Positions 7,843-16,095 of a stretch of 64,000 bases of DNA are shown here, piece after piece. Under the pieces are notes generated by a model. The model searched no databases and had not been told where the DNA came from. It saw only the letters and a program-made list of their open reading frames with translations. Source of the stretch: Euzebya rosea (GTDB lineage: Bacteria > Actinomycetota > Nitriliruptoria > Euzebyales > Euzebyaceae); the NCBI RefSeq assembly GCF_003073135.1, contig NZ_PGDQ01000017.1, positions 62,001-126,000 of the forward strand, in the 5' to 3' direction. Each line of letters begins with the position of its first letter. Positions within the stretch are counted from its first letter, which is position 1. Made by a program: the position numbers and the translations under genes.

Positions 7843-8856
7843 TCAGCGGTCTGCGGTCCGTGCACCCGCCACGCGGTAGGCGGTCGGGGTCAGGCCGGTC
7901 CAGCGCTTGAACGCCCGGGTGAACGCGCTCTGGTCGGCGAAGCCCGTCAGGAAGGCCACGTCGGCGAGGGGGTGGTCGGTCGTGACCAACAGCGCCTCGG
8001 CGGCCTCGCGCCGAACCTGCGTGGCGATCGCCTGGAACGACGCGCCCTCATCGGCCAGCCGGCGGTGGAGGGTCCGTTCGCTCATCCCCAGCCGTCGCGC
8101 CACCCACGTCTTGCTCGGTTGCCCGTCGGGCAGCGCATCGGCCACCGCTCCCCGCACCTGGGACACCAGTGAACGGTCGGCCGCCCGGGCCCGCAGTTCG
8201 TCCAGCCGGGCCAGCAGGTAGGCCGAGAGTCCGGCATCCGCCAGCCGCGGCTGCTGGGCGATCACCGCGGCGGAGAGGTGGATCGCGTCGTGGGCTGCGT
8301 CGAAAGCCACGTCACACCCGAAGAAGGCCTGATGCGGCGCGACGGTCGGGGGCCTCGGGTGCCGGAAGGACACCGCGTCGGGTCGCACGTGCGCACCTGC
8401 GGCCTGTCGGAGCATCGAGACCACCGCGGCCAGCGCGCACTCGTTGGCCAGGGCTGCCCCACGCCGGTGGTGGGGACGCCCGTTGAGCTCGAAGCGCTGG
8501 CCGCCCGGCTCGTCGACGAGGGCGTACTCCAGCGTGTCGGACAGCACCAGGATGTAGCGCATCAGCCGCTGAAGGGTGGCGCCGAGTGTCTGCGCCGTCT
8601 TCATCGCCAGCCCCAGCGCGCCGAAGTCGTCGGCCTGCAGGGCCTCGGCGTAGCGGAAGGGCAGCGCGTGGTCCTCGGCACCTGCCACGCGCTCGATCAG
8701 CCCGTAGTAGGCCTCGGCGTCGACTGACTCGCCGGCCCACGACGACACGGGCGCATCGGCGTGGATCCCCACGCTGGCCAACAGGTCCTCTGGTCGCTCC
8801 GGGCCACGCCCGACCTGGACGATCCGGCGGATCACGGGGGTGCCGACCGAGCCCAC
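7843..8856 (-). CDS. AraC-family transcriptional regulator with Arabinose_bd-type N-domain
   Basis: The 337-residue protein has an N-terminal ligand domain (about 15-200; EALQADDFGALGLAMKTAQTLGATL is typical of the OruR/ArgR-like group). A C-terminal AraC double helix-turn-helix follows (RRLGMSERTLHRRLADEGASF and PLADVAFLTGFADQSAFTRAFKRWTGLTPTAYR). The gene is divergent from a DUF4386 protein and an oxidoreductase. Two near-identical direct repeats lie in the intergenic region, so it most likely controls those genes. The start is GTG 8856; an internal GTG at 8835 is possible. Confidence 0.9.
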   Translation of the reverse strand: MGSVGTPVIRRIVQVGRGPERPEDLLASVGIHADAPVSSWAGESVDAEAYYGLIERVAGAEDHALPFRYAEALQADDFGALGLAMKTAQTLGATLQRLMRYILVLSDTLEYALVDEPGGQRFELNGRPHHRRGAALANECALAAVVSMLRQAAGAHVRPDAVSFRHPRPPTVAPHQAFFGCDVAFDAAHDAIHLSAAVIAQQPRLADAGLSAYLLARLDELRARAADRSLVSQVRGAVADALPDGQPSKTWVARRLGMSERTLHRRLADEGASFQAIATQVRREAAEALLVTTDHPLADVAFLTGFADQSAFTRAFKRWTGLTPTAYRVAGARTADR

Positions 8857-8885
8857 CGGGGGGTTCTACCACGCCCACCATCCGG

Positions 8886-8924
8886 GTGTCCGGGACGGTC
8901 AAGCGGGTGGCCGGAACGGTCAAG
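8886..8924. promoter_or_regulatory. Tandem 21-bp-period direct repeats, probable AraC operator
   Basis: Two 18-bp copies (8886-8903 and 8907-8924) with the shared core CCGG-A-ACGGTCAAG match at 16 of 18 positions. They are exactly 21 bp apart, two helical turns, the geometry AraC-type activators use. They lie 68 bp before the DUF4386 start codon. Confidence 0.6.
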
Positions 8925-8991
8925 ACCGCCGTCCGGGGTGCTCCGTAGCGTCAACGACGTCCCCGCACACCCATTCCGAGAGGAGCCAGAG

Positions 8992-9714
8992 ATGGCTGCC
9001 ACCACCATCCCCACCCCCCGTCCGACGTCGCTGTCCCGCCTTGTCGGGGTCGCCTACTTCGGGATCGTCTTCACCGGCATCTTCGCCGAGTTCGTCGTCC
9101 GTGGACAGCTGGTCGTCGCCGGGGATCCGACGGCAACCGCCGCGAACATCGCAGGCTCACCCGGCCTGTTCGTCACCGGCATCGGCGCCGACGTGGTCAT
9201 GATCGCCCTCGATGTGATCGTCGGCCTGGGCCTGTACCGACTGCTGAAGCCCCACGACCGCCGGCTCGCCCGAATTGCCACCGGAGCCCGCCTGATCCAG
9301 GCCGGGATCCTCGCCGCCAACATGCTGACCCTCGCACCCGCGCTCGGCCTGGCCCGGGACGCCGTGAGCACCGGCTCGTCCGCCGCCGCGGCCCAAGCGC
9401 TGCAGGCGGTGGAGGCACACGCCCTCGGATACGACATCGGGCTGATCGCCTTCGGGGTCTCGTGCCTGGCACTGGCCAAGCTGCTGGCCGACCACCACCT
9501 CGTCCCGCCGTGGCTCGCGATCGGCATGGCCGCCACGGGTGCGGTCTACCTGCTCGGGTCCTTCGCCGCCCTGTTCGCCCCCTCGTTCAACACGGCCATC
9601 GATCCCCTCTACCTCATCGCCATGGTCGTCGAGCCCGCCTTCGCCGCCCGCCTGTTCCGCCGTGGAATCCGACAGTCCCCGGCCGCGGTGCGACCCGTCG
9701 CGGTCGCCGGTTGA
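8992..9714 (+). CDS. DUF4386-family integral membrane protein
   Basis: The 240-residue polytopic protein has about six hydrophobic helices. It begins MAATTIPTPRPTSLSRLVGVAYFGIVFTGIFAEFVV and contains the family features ADVVMIALDVIVGLGLYRLLKP and PPWLAIGMAATGAVYLLGSFA. The family function is unknown. GAGAGGAG lies 7 bp upstream of ATG 8992. It is followed 48 bp later by the oxidoreductase gene on the same strand, and the AraC repeats lie upstream, so the two form a likely AraC-controlled operon. Confidence 0.8.
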   Translation: MAATTIPTPRPTSLSRLVGVAYFGIVFTGIFAEFVVRGQLVVAGDPTATAANIAGSPGLFVTGIGADVVMIALDVIVGLGLYRLLKPHDRRLARIATGARLIQAGILAANMLTLAPALGLARDAVSTGSSAAAAQALQAVEAHALGYDIGLIAFGVSCLALAKLLADHHLVPPWLAIGMAATGAVYLLGSFAALFAPSFNTAIDPLYLIAMVVEPAFAARLFRRGIRQSPAAVRPVAVAG

Positions 9715-9762
9715 CCCCGCACCACCGATACATCCGCACACCGAGAAGAGGAGACGATCACC

Positions 9763-10824
9763 ATGCGCGCGATCACCCAGCACACCTACGGCACCGCCGA
9801 CGTCCTCACACTCGAGGACGTCCCGACCCCCGACATCGGGGCCACTGACGTCCTCGTCAGGGTCCATGCCGCCGGCGTGGACAGAGGTATGTGGCACCTG
9901 ATGACGGGACTGCCCTACCCGACCCGACTGGCGTTCGGGCTTCGCAAGCCGCGCCACCCCATCCCCGGCATGGACGTCGCAGGCATCGTCGAGGCCGTCG
10001 GTCGCGACGTGACCCGCTTCACCGAGGGCGACGCGGTCTTCGGCGTCGGGCAGGGCACGTGGGCCGACCTCGTCGCGATCGACCAGGACCGCGTCGCCGC
10101 TGTCCCGCGGGGCGTCGACATGCTGGCCGCCGGCGCCCTCGCCGTGTCCGGCTCGACCGCCCTGCAGGCCGTCGAGGACCACGGCCACGTCCAGGCCGGC
10201 GACCGCGTGCTGGTGCTCGGCGCCAGCGGCGGCGTCGGCAGCTACGCGGTGCAGGTCGCCCGTGCCCACGACGCCCACGTCACCGGCACCGCCAGCACCG
10301 GCAAGCTGGACCTCGTCCGCGACCTCGGTGCCGATCAGGTCATCGACCACCGCGTCGCCGACCCGTTGGCCGAGGCAGACCGCTACGACGTCATCATCGA
10401 CACCGGCGGCAACCGCCGACTGCGCGACCTGCGACACGCCCTGCGCCCCACCGGCACCCTCGTCATCGTCGGAGGAGAAGGCGGCGGGCGCCTGATCGGT
10501 GGCCTGGACCGCCAGCTCCGGGCCGTGCTGACCTCGGCGTTCACCCGCCAGCGCCTGGTGACCTTCGTCGCCACAGAGGATGCCGACCACCTCGAACGGC
10601 TCGCCGACCTCGTCGAGGCCGGGCACGTGACACCACGAGTCGGACGGGTGTTTCCGCTGGAGGAGGCGGCGGAGGCCATGCGCCTCCTGGAGGCCGGGCA
10701 GGCCCGCGGCAAGCTGGTCCTGGCCGTCGCAGGCGCGCAGTCCGGGACCGGCTGCCCCATGACGTCCCAGTCGACCGGGAGCGTCCCGGCCTGTAGGGGT
10801 GGTTCTACTCGTCTTCGGCTGTGA
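9763..10824 (+). CDS. NAD(P)-dependent zinc-independent alcohol dehydrogenase / quinone oxidoreductase
   Basis: The 353-residue medium-chain dehydrogenase has a GroES-like N-domain (HPIPGMDVAGIVEAVGRDVTRF, no structural-zinc cysteines) and a Rossmann domain with VLVLGASGGVGSYAVQVARA near residue 150. DLGADQVIDHR and the substrate-side FPLEEAAEAMRLLEAGQARGKLVL follow. This is the quinone-reductase/enoyl-reductase branch, usually NADPH-dependent and acting on quinones or reactive enones. GAGAAGAGGAG precedes the ATG. The last 20 bp overlap the convergent lipoprotein gene. The C-terminal 25 residues after LAVAGAQ look unlike the family and may be recent read-through. Confidence 0.88.
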   Translation: MRAITQHTYGTADVLTLEDVPTPDIGATDVLVRVHAAGVDRGMWHLMTGLPYPTRLAFGLRKPRHPIPGMDVAGIVEAVGRDVTRFTEGDAVFGVGQGTWADLVAIDQDRVAAVPRGVDMLAAGALAVSGSTALQAVEDHGHVQAGDRVLVLGASGGVGSYAVQVARAHDAHVTGTASTGKLDLVRDLGADQVIDHRVADPLAEADRYDVIIDTGGNRRLRDLRHALRPTGTLVIVGGEGGGRLIGGLDRQLRAVLTSAFTRQRLVTFVATEDADHLERLADLVEAGHVTPRVGRVFPLEEAAEAMRLLEAGQARGKLVLAVAGAQSGTGCPMTSQSTGSVPACRGGSTRLRL

Positions 10825-11419
10825 CCAACCTCGCGGTGTACGTCACCTCGTCGTCAATGGCGTTGGGAACCTCGGTTCCGTTGCCCAGATCCAAGGGTGG
10901 CGTTGGGTCGACGTACAGGTTGGCGGGCAGGCCGTGGCGGTTGTACCCGCCGGTGACCAACGCCCCTCTGGCGAGGTCCTGCTCGATGCGGTCGTGCATC
11001 TGCGTGACGGTCGGGACGAGATCCTGCCCTGCGTCGACGGGTTGGCCATCGATCGAGGAGATGGTGCCGCCGGTGACGATGACGTCGAACGGTCCTGTCG
11101 CCTCGGGGGGGCAGAAGCAGTCGCGCTGGAACACGAACGCGTAGTCCTGAAGGCCCAGAGCAGCCCAGGTCTCACGAGCGGCGAACAGCCGGGCGAGAGC
11201 GGTGACCGGTCGGTCCTCGGTCGGCTCCGGCCCCGATTCCGCGTCCTCGGCTGTGACGTCATCGCCCTCCGGCGACGAGGCAACGTCGGTCGAAGGAGGC
11301 GCCAGGTCGCTGGGTGACGACGCGATCGGTGTCCGCTCGTGTGGCTGCTCCGGCGCGCCGGTACACGCAGCCACCAGGGCAACGGTGGCGATGGTGACGA
11401 CGCCGAGCGAGAGCCTCAT
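10805..11419 (-). CDS. Putative lipoprotein, DUF6174-like
   Basis: The 204-residue protein begins MRLSLGVVTIATVALVAACTG, a lipoprotein signal with cysteine in the lipobox. A Ser/Pro/Glu-rich linker of about 60 residues follows, then a domain with YAFVFQRDCFCPPE and HDRIEQDLARGA, which resembles DUF6174. Function unknown; it should be anchored on the outer face of the membrane. A short perfect inverted repeat (CGTCTG-T-CAGACG, 11421-11433) lies directly before the ATG, where a ribosome binding site would be expected. Upstream ATG 11449 would add ten residues and is less likely because it displaces the signal peptide. Confidence 0.7.
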   Translation of the reverse strand: MRLSLGVVTIATVALVAACTGAPEQPHERTPIASSPSDLAPPSTDVASSPEGDDVTAEDAESGPEPTEDRPVTALARLFAARETWAALGLQDYAFVFQRDCFCPPEATGPFDVIVTGGTISSIDGQPVDAGQDLVPTVTQMHDRIEQDLARGALVTGGYNRHGLPANLYVDPTPPLDLGNGTEVPNAIDDEVTYTARLVTAEDE

Positions 11420-11473
11420 GCGTCTGTCAGACGTATCGCGAGCGCGCAACGTTCCACTGGACCACTGGTCCCA

Positions 11474-11518
11474 GTGCTCCTGTCGGGCTACCTCGCGATC
11501 AGGTTCCTCGTCCGCTTG
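11474..11518 (+). pseudogene. Fragment of a second uppP gene (C-terminal motif only)
   Basis: This frame reads [15 protein letters not shown], sharing the 12-residue run [12 protein letters not shown] with the intact UppP encoded at about 6847-6885. The DNA differences fall mostly at third codon positions, as if the fragment once coded for protein. There is no start or other UppP motif around it. It overlaps the 3' end of the acetyltransferase gene on the other strand. Confidence 0.4.
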
Positions 11519-12410
11519 ATGGGGTCGCGGAGGGAGTCACCTCGTAGGTCAGCCACTCGCGGTGCACGGTGAGACCCACGCGCTGGTACAGCCCGAGGGC
11601 GCCGCGGTTCTCGGCATTGACCGAGAGGCCGAGGCTGGTCGCGCCGTCGTCGCGCAGACGGCGCAGCGCCGTCAGCAGCAGCGCCCGTCCGATCCCGCGA
11701 GCCCGGTGCGCTCGCGCGACGGCGAGCTGGGACACCCAACCGGTGCCGTCGTCCCATATTCGACACATCGCCACGCCAACGAGCTCGTGACCCTCGACGG
11801 CGAGGACCTGCTGACCGGGGACGAGAAAGGCACCCGCGAACAGGCTGGACCACTCCTCGAACGGTCGGTGGTTGTGACCGGGGACCGTCGACCATCCGGC
11901 ACGGACGTAGATCAGCTCGTGGACGTCTGCCGCCACTGAAGGGGTCCATGGGACCGTGGTGACGCCCTCGGCCCACGCGGGTTCCTCGAGCGCCATCGCC
12001 TGGTCCTGGTCCATCTCGAGGTCGAAGGAGGAATGGACGTGGTGCCAGCCACGCCCGTCCAGGGCCGCCACGGACCGGCGGTCGGCTGCATCGGCGTCGG
12101 CGGTGCGAATGGGGCCGTCCTCGAGCCAGCCGAGCAGGACGTCGTGGACCGTCTCGTCCTCTGCATCGGGGTCCACCAGCCAGACCGTGTTGGTTCCCCA
12201 CCGCCACGCCGCGCCGAGGATGCCCCCGCCGTCGTCCTCCACGACGAGTGAGGAGGACGCCAAGTCGTCGACGTGGTCGAGCTGCTCGGCCGTCTCCACC
12301 TCACTGATGATCTCTCCACCCCCGATGGACTCCTCGTGGCGGACCTGCAGCCGCGTGAGGAGCGGGATGTCCGCGACAGTGACCGCTCGTGTGTGCATCT
12401 CTTTCATCAT
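11499..12410 (-). CDS. GNAT-family N-acetyltransferase, tandem-domain type
   Basis: The protein has about 303 residues and two GNAT-like halves. The C-terminal half has the acetyl-CoA signature VSQLAVARAHRARGIGRALLLTALRRL, then LSVNAENRGALGLYQRVGL (motif B). The N-terminal half (about residues 1-140) has a degenerate GNAT fold. This architecture resembles MshD mycothiol synthase and related actinobacterial acetyltransferases, but the substrate cannot be told from sequence. Start codons at 12410, 12407 and 12398 are all possible. The 3' end overlaps a uppP fragment on the other strand. Confidence 0.8.
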   Translation of the reverse strand: MMKEMHTRAVTVADIPLLTRLQVRHEESIGGGEIISEVETAEQLDHVDDLASSSLVVEDDGGGILGAAWRWGTNTVWLVDPDAEDETVHDVLLGWLEDGPIRTADADAADRRSVAALDGRGWHHVHSSFDLEMDQDQAMALEEPAWAEGVTTVPWTPSVAADVHELIYVRAGWSTVPGHNHRPFEEWSSLFAGAFLVPGQQVLAVEGHELVGVAMCRIWDDGTGWVSQLAVARAHRARGIGRALLLTALRRLRDDGATSLGLSVNAENRGALGLYQRVGLTVHREWLTYEVTPSATPSSGRGT

Positions 12411-12540
12411 CGCCGCAAATGGACGGCGCCGCTGCACCGGGTGGCACGACCAGGCGCAGCCGGTGCGGCTGATTCGCGGACATCAGCAGCCACCGGGGTG
12501 ATCGACTTCGTCCACGGATAGCGATGACCGCGCAAGAGGC

Positions 12541-12593
12541 TTTGACCTCGGCGCCCCCGGCATGATTCGAACATGCGACGCACGGTTTAGGAA
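12541..12593. repeat. attL: displaced 3' half of tRNA-Arg
   Basis: Exact copy of 24931-24983. It holds the tRNA 3' half (acceptor end, T arm and anticodon loop, minus-strand sense) with no 5' half next to it. Weaker similarity extends further left: 12497-12518 matches 24882-24903 with one mismatch. Confidence 0.9.
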
Positions 12594-12656
12594 GCAGGCC
12601 GGATTTTCGCCGAAACCGCAGGTCAGCGGCCTCTTTGACCCAGAGGCCGCGATCCT

Positions 12657-12678
12657 GCCCAATTTTCCGCCCAATTTG
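12657..12678. promoter_or_regulatory. Candidate integrase arm-type sites, left end
   Basis: GCCCAATTTT (12657-12666) and GCCCAATTTG (12669-12678) are direct repeats with a 12-bp period, placed between attL and the integrase gene. The same motif pair occurs at the right end of the element. An 8-bp stem hairpin (GCGGCCTC / GAGGCCGC, 12626-12650) lies just left of them. Confidence 0.5.
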
Positions 12679-12719
12679 ACCTGACACAGCGGGCACGGTC
12701 GCTTCGACAAACCGAGGTG

Positions 12720-14021
12720 ATGAGCGTGCCACATCCGCACCAGGACGTGAAGGTTTTCGGCCTGCAGAAGCGCAAGGGAGAGGTGGGGCGCAACCGGCCG
12801 TGGATCGTCAGGTGGATGATCGACGGCCGGCATCGGTCCCGGTCGTTCCGCACGCGGTCGGAGGCCGACCGGTACCGAGGGTTGTTGCAGCGGGCCGTCC
12901 ACGACGGCGAGCAGTTCGCGCCGTCGACGGGTGAGCCCGACGGGTGGGTGCTGCCGCTCGCCGGCATGGGTGTGCACGAGTGGGCACGTCGATGGCTGGC
13001 GGAGGAGTGGCCGGAGTGGGCACCGAGGACGCGGTCGTCGATGGTGGAGTCGCTCGCCCGATTCGTCACGCTCGCGGTGCGACCCGGTGCCCGGACACCG
13101 GCCGACCTCCGCCGGTACCTGCTCACGTCGTTGCGCGCGGATTCCCAGGAACGTGACAGCCGACTCGAGGGCTGGCTCGGCACCAACGCCCTCACCCTGG
13201 CCCAGCTCGACAAGGCCGTGTTGCTCGATGTGGAACGGCGAATGCGGCTGCGGCTCGACGGCAGCGGCCCGTTGTCATCCAACACCGCCACCAGGTTCAG
13301 GGTCGCAGCACACGCCTGTGTCCTGGCCGCGGTTGAGGTGGGAGCCATAGAGCAGGACCCGTGGCCCGTCCGCAGCCGGGCGCGGGCGCGGCGGAAGGCC
13401 AACCGCGGGCTCACGACCGCGCAGCGGATCCGCTCGCTCCCCTCCCCCGAGACGATGACCCGGGCGATCGAGGCGATCATCACCGACCACCCGGCGAGCG
13501 GCTGCTACCACGCCATGACGGCAACGGCCTACTACGCAGGCTTGCGTCCGTCGGAGGTCGTGATGCTCCGGGTCGGGGTACTCCAGCTGCCCAGCAAGGG
13601 TTGGGGGTCCCTCGACGTGGTCGAGGCCGACATCGGCAACGGTCAACCCGGCGAGCCCAAGACCGGCCCACGGCTGGTGCCCATCCCACCCCAGCTCGTC
13701 GAGATCCTCGCGGCATGGGTCGAACAGCTCCCCGACCGCGACCCGCGGCGTCTGCTGTTCCGCACCAGCGAGGGCAACCGGCCCAACCAGGGTAACTGGC
13801 GCCGCGCCTGGCACCGCGCGCTGGCAGCCGTCGGCGAGCAGCCGATCCGGATCTACGACTGTCGACACGCCGCAGCCACCACCTGGCTCGGCGCGGGCGT
13901 GCCCTTGGGCGAGTGCGCCCGCCGCCTCGGCCACAGCGTCGACACCCTCGTCTCCAACTACGTCGGCGCCCTCGCAGGCGACGAGCAAATGGCCAACGAA
14001 CGCATCAGCAGCGTGCTATGA
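12720..14021 (+). CDS. int: Tyrosine recombinase/integrase
   Basis: The 433-residue site-specific recombinase should integrate and excise the element at tRNA-Arg. It has an N-terminal arm-binding-like domain (residues about 10-60, RWMIDGRHRSRSFRTRSEADRY), a SAM-like core-binding domain (about 80-220) and a catalytic domain. The catalytic domain has YYAGLRPSE (Arg I), PKTGPRLVPIP (beta Lys), IYDCRHAAATTWL (box II), RRLGHSVDT, and the Tyr nucleophile in SNYVG near residue 414. ATG 12720 is used; an overlapping GTG lies 3 bp earlier. It is adjacent to attL with arm-site-like repeats upstream. Base composition is host-like. Confidence 0.93.
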   Translation: MSVPHPHQDVKVFGLQKRKGEVGRNRPWIVRWMIDGRHRSRSFRTRSEADRYRGLLQRAVHDGEQFAPSTGEPDGWVLPLAGMGVHEWARRWLAEEWPEWAPRTRSSMVESLARFVTLAVRPGARTPADLRRYLLTSLRADSQERDSRLEGWLGTNALTLAQLDKAVLLDVERRMRLRLDGSGPLSSNTATRFRVAAHACVLAAVEVGAIEQDPWPVRSRARARRKANRGLTTAQRIRSLPSPETMTRAIEAIITDHPASGCYHAMTATAYYAGLRPSEVVMLRVGVLQLPSKGWGSLDVVEADIGNGQPGEPKTGPRLVPIPPQLVEILAAWVEQLPDRDPRRLLFRTSEGNRPNQGNWRRAWHRALAAVGEQPIRIYDCRHAAATTWLGAGVPLGECARRLGHSVDTLVSNYVGALAGDEQMANERISSVL

Positions 14022-14246
14022 GATCCCGTGATGCTGGATCGGGCGGACTAGCTACGCCGATGGTTAGCGCGTCGTAGCTCCCTTCAAACCTATGTGGGGC
14101 CGAGCTGGCACGATTCCGCCGGACAAGCTTCGCCGAATGCGTACGCACGCCCAAGTTCTTGTTCGCCGCTCAAATGTTCCCTTTGGCCCTGTCTTAATCG
14201 TGGCAGTGTTATAACCCATAACCTCGGACGCCACGAAGTTGAGAGG

Positions 14247-15062
14247 GTGATTACGGTCGATGCTAATGAGGCAGCACGAATAACTGCTCAAGCAACCCTT
14301 GGACTAGTCCTGGTGACGGCCGCTCTCGCAGCCCTGACGTGGTGGCTCGCACGCATAACCGCGAGAAGCGCGCGAGCTACTGAAGTGTCTGCGAGGGCCA
14401 CTGAGGCCGCTGCGGCCGCGGCCATTCAACAAGCGGCATTGAGCCGCGAGAGCTTGGAGGCAACGCGTCAAGCGGCTGAGGCAACCGTTTCTCAGGCGGG
14501 CATTGCCCGAGACACACTAGAGGCGTCCATAGCCCCGCTGCTGACTCCGGTCGAGATGAGAGAGGACAGCACCGGCATGGCGTTCAAGGCCGACGGCAAC
14601 CCGGTGCTGCCGGTCCTCATGCGTCCCAACGGTGGACAGTTCCGAGTGGAGATGCGACTCCGCAACGTTGGTCGCGGGCCCGCTCTTATCACCGCGTGGC
14701 ATGCCGTTGGCGATACGCATGCGTTCTACGGATCCTTGACTGAAACGCTCGTCGGCGAGGGGGCTGAGACGCACGCAATACTCTTACTCGACCTAGCCCC
14801 AGGGCGGCCCGAAACATATGTCCGCGGACGTGAGCGCGTGATCGCCGGCGATTTTAGGGTCCAAGTCAGCTATTGGAACTCGTCGCAGAGTCGCATCTAC
14901 TCCACTCACGTCCACATTGGACCTCGCTCCATGCAGCATGGCGAGGCGCCACACGGATGGACTGTGCGCATCGAGCATAACCCGGGCGAGTCCATGCCTG
15001 TCACGCGCGATTCGATGGCGACAGGGCACATTCCCTATCCAACTCAACCGTCGGTTTGGTAG
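14247..15062 (+). CDS. Single-pass membrane protein with alanine-rich coiled coil, unknown family
   Basis: About 271 residues. One transmembrane helix (about 16-36, TLGLVLVTAALAALTWWLA) is followed by a long Ala/Glu/Ser heptad-like stretch (about 38-92) and a beta-rich C-terminal domain (about 95-270, VEMRLRNVGRGPALITAW). The cytoplasmic orientation is inferred from the positive residues after the helix. I do not recognise the family. GTG 14247 is the first start that leaves a sensible N-terminus; in-frame sequence further upstream is low quality. The gene lies in the lower-GC cargo of the element, next to the integrase, and is a possible membrane sensor or effector anchor of the cargo system. 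Confidence 0.6.
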   Translation: MITVDANEAARITAQATLGLVLVTAALAALTWWLARITARSARATEVSARATEAAAAAAIQQAALSRESLEATRQAAEATVSQAGIARDTLEASIAPLLTPVEMREDSTGMAFKADGNPVLPVLMRPNGGQFRVEMRLRNVGRGPALITAWHAVGDTHAFYGSLTETLVGEGAETHAILLLDLAPGRPETYVRGRERVIAGDFRVQVSYWNSSQSRIYSTHVHIGPRSMQHGEAPHGWTVRIEHNPGESMPVTRDSMATGHIPYPTQPSVW

Positions 15063-15194
15063 GTTGGGCCTGCGCTAGCCTTTGATCCAGGCGACCAAGA
15101 AGTTGCCAGGCATCATTCTCCCCACTCCCCATTCAGTCACTCGAGTGCTTGAGAACCCAGGACCGGCCGATGACACACTGCACAGCAGTACTGA

Positions 15195-15479
15195 TCAATG
15201 GACCTCGGGGTCGTCGGTCCAAGGCGTGACCTTGTCGTTCGAGCCATAAAGACGGTCGAGGAGCACCTCATTCTGGTCGTCATCCCATGCGTGATCGGGA
15301 AGGGACGTGGCCCTAGCTAGGTGCTGCGCCCAGTCGCTGACCTTCTGAATCAGTTCTCGGTCACCGGAGCCGCCGGCCGCGTCCAGCAGCGGCCCTGCCA
15401 GTGCGTCGGCCAGTTCTTGGAGCGCCTCGGCCACCCGCTCCCGATGGCGCTGCTGCCGCCCGGTGAGTGGATCAGCCAT
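15195..15479 (-). CDS. Small helical protein, unknown function
   Basis: The 94-residue protein begins MADPLTGRQQRHRERVAEALQ and is mostly helical and acidic at its end (DDQNEVLLDRLYGSNDKV). AGGAGGG lies about 10 bp upstream of the ATG. Codons are GC-ending and regular, which favours this frame over overlapping ones. It is convergent with the membrane-protein gene (132-bp gap). No homolog is recognised; an antitoxin, regulator or accessory protein of the cargo are all possible. Confidence 0.5.
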   Translation of the reverse strand: MADPLTGRQQRHRERVAEALQELADALAGPLLDAAGGSGDRELIQKVSDWAQHLARATSLPDHAWDDDQNEVLLDRLYGSNDKVTPWTDDPEVH

Positions 15480-16095
15480 GTCGTCATCGCCCTCCTGTTG
15501 CGGTTGGTGTTCGGGGAGCCTACTCCTGTGAGCGTCAGCCGACGGGGAGGCACGAAGCGAAGACGAAGGCCGGCGACCGTCTTGTCATCGATGATGGCGC
15601 TCGTATTACGGAACGTCTGGGCTGGCAGGAGGGAAGCCGACTGGTCTTCGGCGGCGAGTGGCAGCCCTCTAGAAGCCGACCAGGGCCTCGCGCTAGACGA
15701 CGTCGGTGTCACGTGAAGGACGGACCTCGCATAGTCATCCACGGGCCACCAAGGACTTCAGTACGCACGTAGAGGCCGCAGGTCCCGCTTCACGACGTCA
15801 GGTACCCATACCCACCCACGGCCGTTTTGCGAGCCGCCAACGACTGGAACGAAGTCAAGGCGCTCCCGAAAAGCCAAGGACACTCGTCGAGAACATTGAA
15901 CACCCCCTCTTAGCACGGCTTGCCAGTAAAGGACCGAAGGCAACCTGACAGCGCCGCCCGACCCCTCGGCCTGAGCGGGGAGGAGGTCTCATAGAGAGTA
16001 GGCCCCGGATCACCCAAGGAAGACGCCCCGTTGTCACCCCCAGCGTCTATGGTCCGGGATCCACAGCGTGGGCCAGCTAACAGGGGGTGCCTGAA
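15480..16095. other. 616-bp stretch without a confident gene
   Basis: Several short frames cross this region, none with a good start, ribosome site and codon pattern together. One rightward frame (about 15560-15650) reads DRLVIDDGARITERLGWQEG, which vaguely recalls AbrB/SpoVT DNA-binding domains but has no plausible start. The last part (about 16040-16095) should hold the promoter and ribosome site (AGGGGG) of the ATPase gene. Confidence 0.4.

Noticed and set aside
14050-14079. AGCTACG/CGTAGCT inverted repeat as integrase terminator
   Set aside because: Only 7 bp of stem with a 16-nt loop and no T tract; too weak to call.
15467-15772. Possible AbrB/SpoVT-like small protein
   Set aside because: The core DRLVIDDGARITERLG is suggestive but has an insertion relative to the fold, no ribosome site and an unlikely N-terminus.
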